From Chitinophaga oryziterrae (GTDB taxonomy: Bacteria > Bacteroidota > Bacteroidia > Chitinophagales > Chitinophagaceae), in NCBI RefSeq assembly GCF_009758125.1, contig NZ_WRXO01000004.1:592933-656932 (forward strand): a stretch of DNA of 64,000 nt, in the 5' to 3' direction. The translations under genes and the position numbers were made by a program. The notes beneath the pieces are model-generated. The model was not told where the DNA came from. It ran no database searches and was given only the letters and a program-made list of their open reading frames with translations. Within the stretch, counting starts at the first letter, position 1; each line of letters begins with the position of its first letter. Positions 60,710 through 64,000 of this stretch are shown piece by piece.

Positions 60710-61708
60710 ATGAATAAAACAAAACTGGTATTATGGCATATTGTATTTTGGCTGATACCTCCGGCAGTGATAATCCCCAGTATGATCCGCGCAGGTGCCG
60801 CAAGTGCAATTCCATATTGGATAACAGCGTATCTGTTTTATATCAGCTCCTTCTATGTAAGCCTGTTTGTAATTTTGCCCCGATGGGTGAGGGGACGGAA
60901 AATTCTTCCTCTTTTATTAAGTTGGTTTAGCGGGATCGTTTTTTATACATTTATTATCCTGCTTATTAACCGGGCTTTTGGCGTATTCCAGAAGGGAAGT
61001 ATGGCCTTTAAAATCGGAGACTGGTTTTTCTCCAGTTGTACTTACATGGGTGCTTTATATTTCCTGAGTTTTGCTTACCGGTTTGCATTCGATTGGTTCA
61101 GAAATGACCACATCAAGCTGGAAATGGAAAAAAGTAACCTTAAGACAGAACTCGCATTTTTGAAATCACAGATCAATCCTCATTTTCTGTTTAATACGCT
61201 TAATAATATATATGTTCTGGCATATCAGCAGTCTGCCCAGGCACCTGATGCGATCATGAAGTTATCTGAAATGATGCACTATATGTTATATGAGAGTAAT
61301 GATGAGAAAGTGCCATTAGCCAGGGAAATTTATTATATAGAGCAATTAATGACGCTGCAACAGTTGAGGATGAATGACCCGATGTGCTTTGATTTTTCTG
61401 TGACAGGAGACGTGGATAATTATCAGATTGCCCCTTTGTTACTTATCAATTTTGCGGAGAACATTTTTAAACACGCCATCCTTAATGATCCTAGCGATCC
61501 TGCAGTGATGCACTTAAGCCTGAAAGGGAAACAACTATCTTTACATTGCCGGAATAAGGTTAATAATGTTTTGAAGGATCAGGAAGGCGGAATAGGTTTA
61601 ATGAATGTTAAACGGAGAATGGAGTTGATCTATCCCGGGAAACACCAGTTTAAGATAAAAATGGAAGACCTTTATTATAATACCTATTTAACTGTACAAC
61701 TAGACTGA
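60710..61708 (+). CDS. LytS-type sensor histidine kinase
   Basis: 332 residues. Four membrane helices in the N-terminal ~130 residues with very short loops, no extracellular sensor domain. Then the His_kinase motif QINPHFLFNTLNNIYVLAYQ with the phosphorylated His and a truncated ATPase domain (PLLLINFAENIFKHAI as N box, GGIGLMNVKRRMELIYPG as G box). Such membrane-embedded kinases sense cell-envelope stress, often through a cognate transporter. The response regulator begins 1 base after the stop codon. Confidence 0.92.
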   Translation: MNKTKLVLWHIVFWLIPPAVIIPSMIRAGAASAIPYWITAYLFYISSFYVSLFVILPRWVRGRKILPLLLSWFSGIVFYTFIILLINRAFGVFQKGSMAFKIGDWFFSSCTYMGALYFLSFAYRFAFDWFRNDHIKLEMEKSNLKTELAFLKSQINPHFLFNTLNNIYVLAYQQSAQAPDAIMKLSEMMHYMLYESNDEKVPLAREIYYIEQLMTLQQLRMNDPMCFDFSVTGDVDNYQIAPLLLINFAENIFKHAILNDPSDPAVMHLSLKGKQLSLHCRNKVNNVLKDQEGGIGLMNVKRRMELIYPGKHQFKIKMEDLYYNTYLTVQLD

Positions 61709-61709
61709 T

Positions 61710-62396
61710 ATGCAGATACTTCAATGCATTATAATAGATGATGAACCGTTGCCACGCGTCCTGCTTTGCGACTACATTAAAAGAGTTCCTTATCTTCAGT
61801 TGGCGGGTGCGTATGCAAATCCTTTGGATGCATTGTCGGTAGTCCAGCAGCAACCAATTGATCTTATTTTTCTCGATGTTCAGATGCCAGAGCTGAATGG
61901 TGTGCAATTTATGGAATTGATAAATGGGAAAAGTAAAGTGATCTTTACTACGGCTTATCCCAATTATGCCCTGAAGGGATATGAATTGGATGTATTAGAC
62001 TATTTATTAAAACCCATCTCTTTTGAGCGTTTCCTGAAAGCTGTCAGCAAAGCGATGCCTTATACCCCAATGACTGAAAAGGTATTATTTGTAAAAGCTG
62101 AACATAAAATAATTAAAGTTTCTCTTTCCGAAATTCAATATATAGAAGGATTAAAGGAATATATCGCTATCCATACACCGGATAAAAAAATCATTACATT
62201 GCAAAGCATGAAAAAAATGGAAGAAGTATTACCTGCTGCTGAGTTTATGCGAACACATAAATCATTTATTGTTGCCCTGGATAAGATTGATTCTATTGAT
62301 CGTAACAGAATATTTATTAAAAATAATGTTATTCCAATTGGAGATACATATAAAGATCCCTTTTTTGCAAGGCTCAATAATAAGAATCTTTTGTAA
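61710..62396 (+). CDS. LytTR family response regulator
   Basis: 228 residues: a receiver domain (residues ~1-118) with the acidic pair IIDDEPL, phospho-acceptor Asp in LIFLDVQMPELNG, FTTAYPNYALKGYELDVLDYLLKP with Thr and Lys, followed by a LytTR DNA-binding domain (residues ~125-228: VKAEHKIIKVSLSEIQYIEG, MRTHKSFIVALDKID). It is likely to act on the divergent ABC transporter promoter 154 bases upstream of the kinase gene. A perfect palindrome follows its stop. Confidence 0.93.
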   Translation: MQILQCIIIDDEPLPRVLLCDYIKRVPYLQLAGAYANPLDALSVVQQQPIDLIFLDVQMPELNGVQFMELINGKSKVIFTTAYPNYALKGYELDVLDYLLKPISFERFLKAVSKAMPYTPMTEKVLFVKAEHKIIKVSLSEIQYIEGLKEYIAIHTPDKKIITLQSMKKMEEVLPAAEFMRTHKSFIVALDKIDSIDRNRIFIKNNVIPIGDTYKDPFFARLNNKNLL

Positions 62397-62399
62397 ATG

Positions 62400-62463
62400 A
62401 AGTTCCTTATAATAATAAGAAAAGCCGGAGATCTCCGGCTTTTCTTATTATTATAAGGAACTT
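62400..62463. terminator. Perfect 64-bp palindrome, bidirectional terminator
   Basis: The 32 bases at 62400-62431 are the exact reverse complement of 62432-62463, without any loop. The centre is AAGCCGGAGA/TCTCCGGCTT followed by TTTCTTATTATTATAAGG, so each strand reads a GC stem and then T-rich sequence. It begins 4 bases after the response regulator stop and ends 6 bases before the end of the convergent adhesin gene. The GC core (AAAAGCCGGAGA with its complement) is a proper rho-independent terminator in both directions. Confidence 0.9.
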
Positions 62464-62468
62464 ATTCT

Positions 62469-64000
62469 CTACTTCACCTGAATTAATCTGCTGGTATATA
62501 CCTTACCATTAACCTTTATCAGGCAATAGTGGATACCTGCCGGAAGGCCGGAAGCATTTAATGTCAGTTTCTGTATTTCTCCTGCTTTTGCCAGATCATT
62601 ATATAAACGTCTTTCCAGTACTCCGTTATTGCCATATAGCTCTACAGTCACCTGCGTAGTTGAAGGTGATTTGAAGGTGATATAAGCTACATCAGAGAAT
62701 GGATTAGGATACGCATGGTATTCAAACGTTGACCCTTCTGCAACGGCAACAGCAGTTGATGCTACACGGCCTGTAGATACAGGCACTGTTAATACCATTT
62801 GTGCAGAATCCCTACAGCCGTTAGTCGTACTCGTTACCTTCAACTTAAAGGTACCGGATGAACCTTCCAGGCCTGACATATAAGTAACAGTAGTGCTGGT
62901 AGCTCCTGATGCAATGGTCCAGTTAACATCGGTGGATGTTAAGGACCATTTATAGGTGGCGCTGTTTACACTAAGTGCTGTCAGTATGTCAAATGACAAT
63001 GGAGAGAGGGTAGCGGTTGGCGGATTTATTACGGTTGTAGGCAGAGTTGTATTCTGATTGACAGTAGTATTTGAACTTGCCTTACATCCATTAGCAGTAT
63101 TTGTAACCACCAGGAAATAAGTTCCTGGGGTTGTAACAGTAGCTGTCGTATTGCTGGAAGTGAAGTTAGAAGGCCCCGTCCAACTGTAGGTAACTCCTGA
63201 AGATGTACTGCTGGCTGTTATAACAGTACTGGTTTTAATACAGGTCAGCGTACCATCATTACTCGCCGTAACTCCTGCTGGTGCAGACAGGTCCTGAATG
63301 ACAGTTGCACTGTCTATGGAAGTACATCCTGTGGTGCTTCTGGCAGTTACATAATACTTACCGGGAGCGCTTACACTTACTGTTCCCTGTCCGGATGTAA
63401 AGCCAGACCAGGTGATGGTACTACCTGTGGTAGAAGAAGTCGCCACTAAGTTTACAGTAACAGTTGCGCATGTTAAAGTAGCCGGTGCAGTCACTACCAG
63501 ATTGGGTTTAGTGATATTCTGTGTTACAATTGCGCTGTCTATGGTAGTGCATCCTGTGGTGCTTCTGGCAGTTACATAATACTTGCCGGGAGCGCTTACA
63601 CTTACTGTTCCCTGTCCGGAGGTAAATCCAGTCCAGGTAATAGTCGCACCAGTAGTAGAGGATGTTGCATTTAAACTAACGATGGTAGTTGCACATGTTA
63701 AAGTAGCCGGTGCCGTCACTACCAGATTTGGTTTGCTGATATCCTGTGTTACCGTTGCGCTGTCTATGGTAGTGCATCCTGTGGTGCTTCTGGCAGTTAC
63801 ATAATACTTGCCGGGAGCGCTTACACTTACTGTTCCCTGTCCGGAGGTAAATCCAGTCCAGGTAATAGTCGCGCCAGTAGTAGAGGATGTTGCATTTAAA
63901 CTAACGATGGTAGTTGCACATGTTAAAGTAGCCGGTGCCGTCACTACCAGATTTGGTTTGCTGATATCCTGTGTTACCGTTGCGCTGTCTATGGTAGTGC
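62469..64000 (-). CDS. Repeat-rich T9SS-sorted surface protein, N-terminal part outside the window
   Basis: About 510 residues visible; the frame stays open to base 64000, so the GTG at 63944 is not the real start. From the N-terminal side there are near-identical 75-residue Ig-like repeats (TIDSATVTQDISKPNLVV, ATLTCATTIVSLNATSSTTG, SGQGTVSVSAPGKYYVTARS), then two divergent modules of the same style (GVTYSWTGPSNFTSSNTTAT, TLSPLSFDILTALS). The C-terminal ~85 residues (YHAYPNPFSDVAYITFKS ... GKVYTSRLIQVK) are a type A sorting domain for type IX secretion. It is probably a large cell-surface adhesin or gliding-related protein, with pairs of Cys in each repeat. Confidence 0.88.
   Translation of the reverse strand, partial: TTIDSATVTQDISKPNLVVTAPATLTCATTIVSLNATSSTTGATITWTGFTSGQGTVSVSAPGKYYVTARSTTGCTTIDSATVTQDISKPNLVVTAPATLTCATTIVSLNATSSTTGATITWTGFTSGQGTVSVSAPGKYYVTARSTTGCTTIDSAIVTQNITKPNLVVTAPATLTCATVTVNLVATSSTTGSTITWSGFTSGQGTVSVSAPGKYYVTARSTTGCTSIDSATVIQDLSAPAGVTASNDGTLTCIKTSTVITASSTSSGVTYSWTGPSNFTSSNTTATVTTPGTYFLVVTNTANGCKASSNTTVNQNTTLPTTVINPPTATLSPLSFDILTALSVNSATYKWSLTSTDVNWTIASGATSTTVTYMSGLEGSSGTFKLKVTSTTNGCRDSAQMVLTVPVSTGRVASTAVAVAEGSTFEYHAYPNPFSDVAYITFKSPSTTQVTVELYGNNGVLERRLYNDLAKAGEIQKLTLNASGLPAGIHYCLIKVNGKVYTSRLIQVK
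63291..64000 (-). repeat. 225-bp tandem coding repeats
   Basis: The marker GTGGTGCTTC on the plus strand recurs at 63331, 63556 and 63781, exactly 225 bases (75 codons) apart. The two units nearest the window edge are almost identical in DNA sequence, while the third differs more and the units nearer the C-terminus are hardly related. This gradient suggests expansion of the array by recent duplication away from the conserved end. The array continues past the window edge. Confidence 0.85.

Noticed and set aside
63291..64000. CRISPR array or transposon repeat
   Set aside because: The 225-bp repeats are within one open reading frame and encode Ig-like modules.
1..64000. tRNA, rRNA, insertion sequences and prophage genes
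   Set aside because: No tRNA-like T-loop with matching arms, rRNA stretch, transposase, integrase or phage structural gene was seen on either strand.

Overview
The window reads as chromosomal DNA of a Bacteroidota bacterium, most likely a Chitinophagaceae member close to Chitinophaga. The indications are a SusC/SusD pair, two proteins with type A C-terminal sorting domains of the type IX secretion system, many lipoproteins, a Bacteroidetes-type promoter (TTG, 20 bp, TAnnTTTG) at 13882-13912, little sign of Shine-Dalgarno sequences, and clade II (Sec-type) nitrous oxide reductase genes. The genus is inferred; there is no rRNA or tRNA gene here to fix it.

Layout. 1-6.7 kb: the end of a cupin protein, a two-gene ABC exporter, an SDR oxidoreductase with a convergent AraC regulator, a hypothetical protein and an M20 amidohydrolase. 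6.9-13.7 kb: a 54-residue secreted Cys-containing peptide, a hairpin, an anchored propeller-like protein and a MauE/DoxX-like membrane protein, followed by a SusC/SusD pair. 13.9-17.4 kb: a zeta-toxin-like kinase with a small upstream partner, an aldo/keto reductase with an AraC regulator, and a HEAGH-motif protein. 17.6-26.2 kb: a kdp potassium-uptake operon with two extra tiny membrane ORFs before kdpF, then kdpFABC, a porin, and KdpD split into a sensor-only protein and a separate histidine kinase. No kdpE lies here.

26.3-34.0 kb (minus strand): a Cus/Czc-type heavy-metal RND efflux operon with two adaptor lipoproteins, a TolC-like channel, a CusA pump split into two overlapping genes, a small metal-binding lipoprotein and, upstream, a HYC_CC_PP-type protein. 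34.1-36.4 kb: two poorly known genes on either side of a 423-bp region dense in inverted and tandem repeats. 36.5-42.2 kb (minus): a YoaK-like DUF1275 protein, then a tight operon of DoxX, amidohydrolase, an M17 N-domain-only protein, an alginate-export-like porin and an isochorismatase-family hydrolase. 42.5-47.9 kb: a dienelactone hydrolase, a secreted GH64 glucanase with crystallin and CBM6 modules, a short AraC regulator, a SnoaL-like protein and an SDR.

48.0-51.9 kb (minus): an MgtA-type P-type ATPase with an unusual DKSGTVT phosphorylation motif, a flippase-like UPF0104 protein and a zinc-ribbon protein. 52.0-58.3 kb (minus): a nitrous oxide reduction operon in the order cytochrome c, nosZ, hairpin, membrane protein, nosL, nosD, nosF, nosY, preceded by two FNR/CRP-type palindromes. 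There is no nitrite or nitric oxide reductase gene in view. 58.9-62.4 kb: an ABC transporter divergent from a LytS/LytTR two-component pair. The pair ends in a perfect 64-bp palindrome that separates it from a convergent, truncated, T9SS-sorted adhesin-like protein with 225-bp DNA repeats.

The most unusual elements are the peptide cassette at 6921-8591, the tiny ORFs ahead of kdpF, the split CusA and split KdpD, the repeat cluster at 34985-35122 and the paired FNR-like sites ahead of the nos operon.
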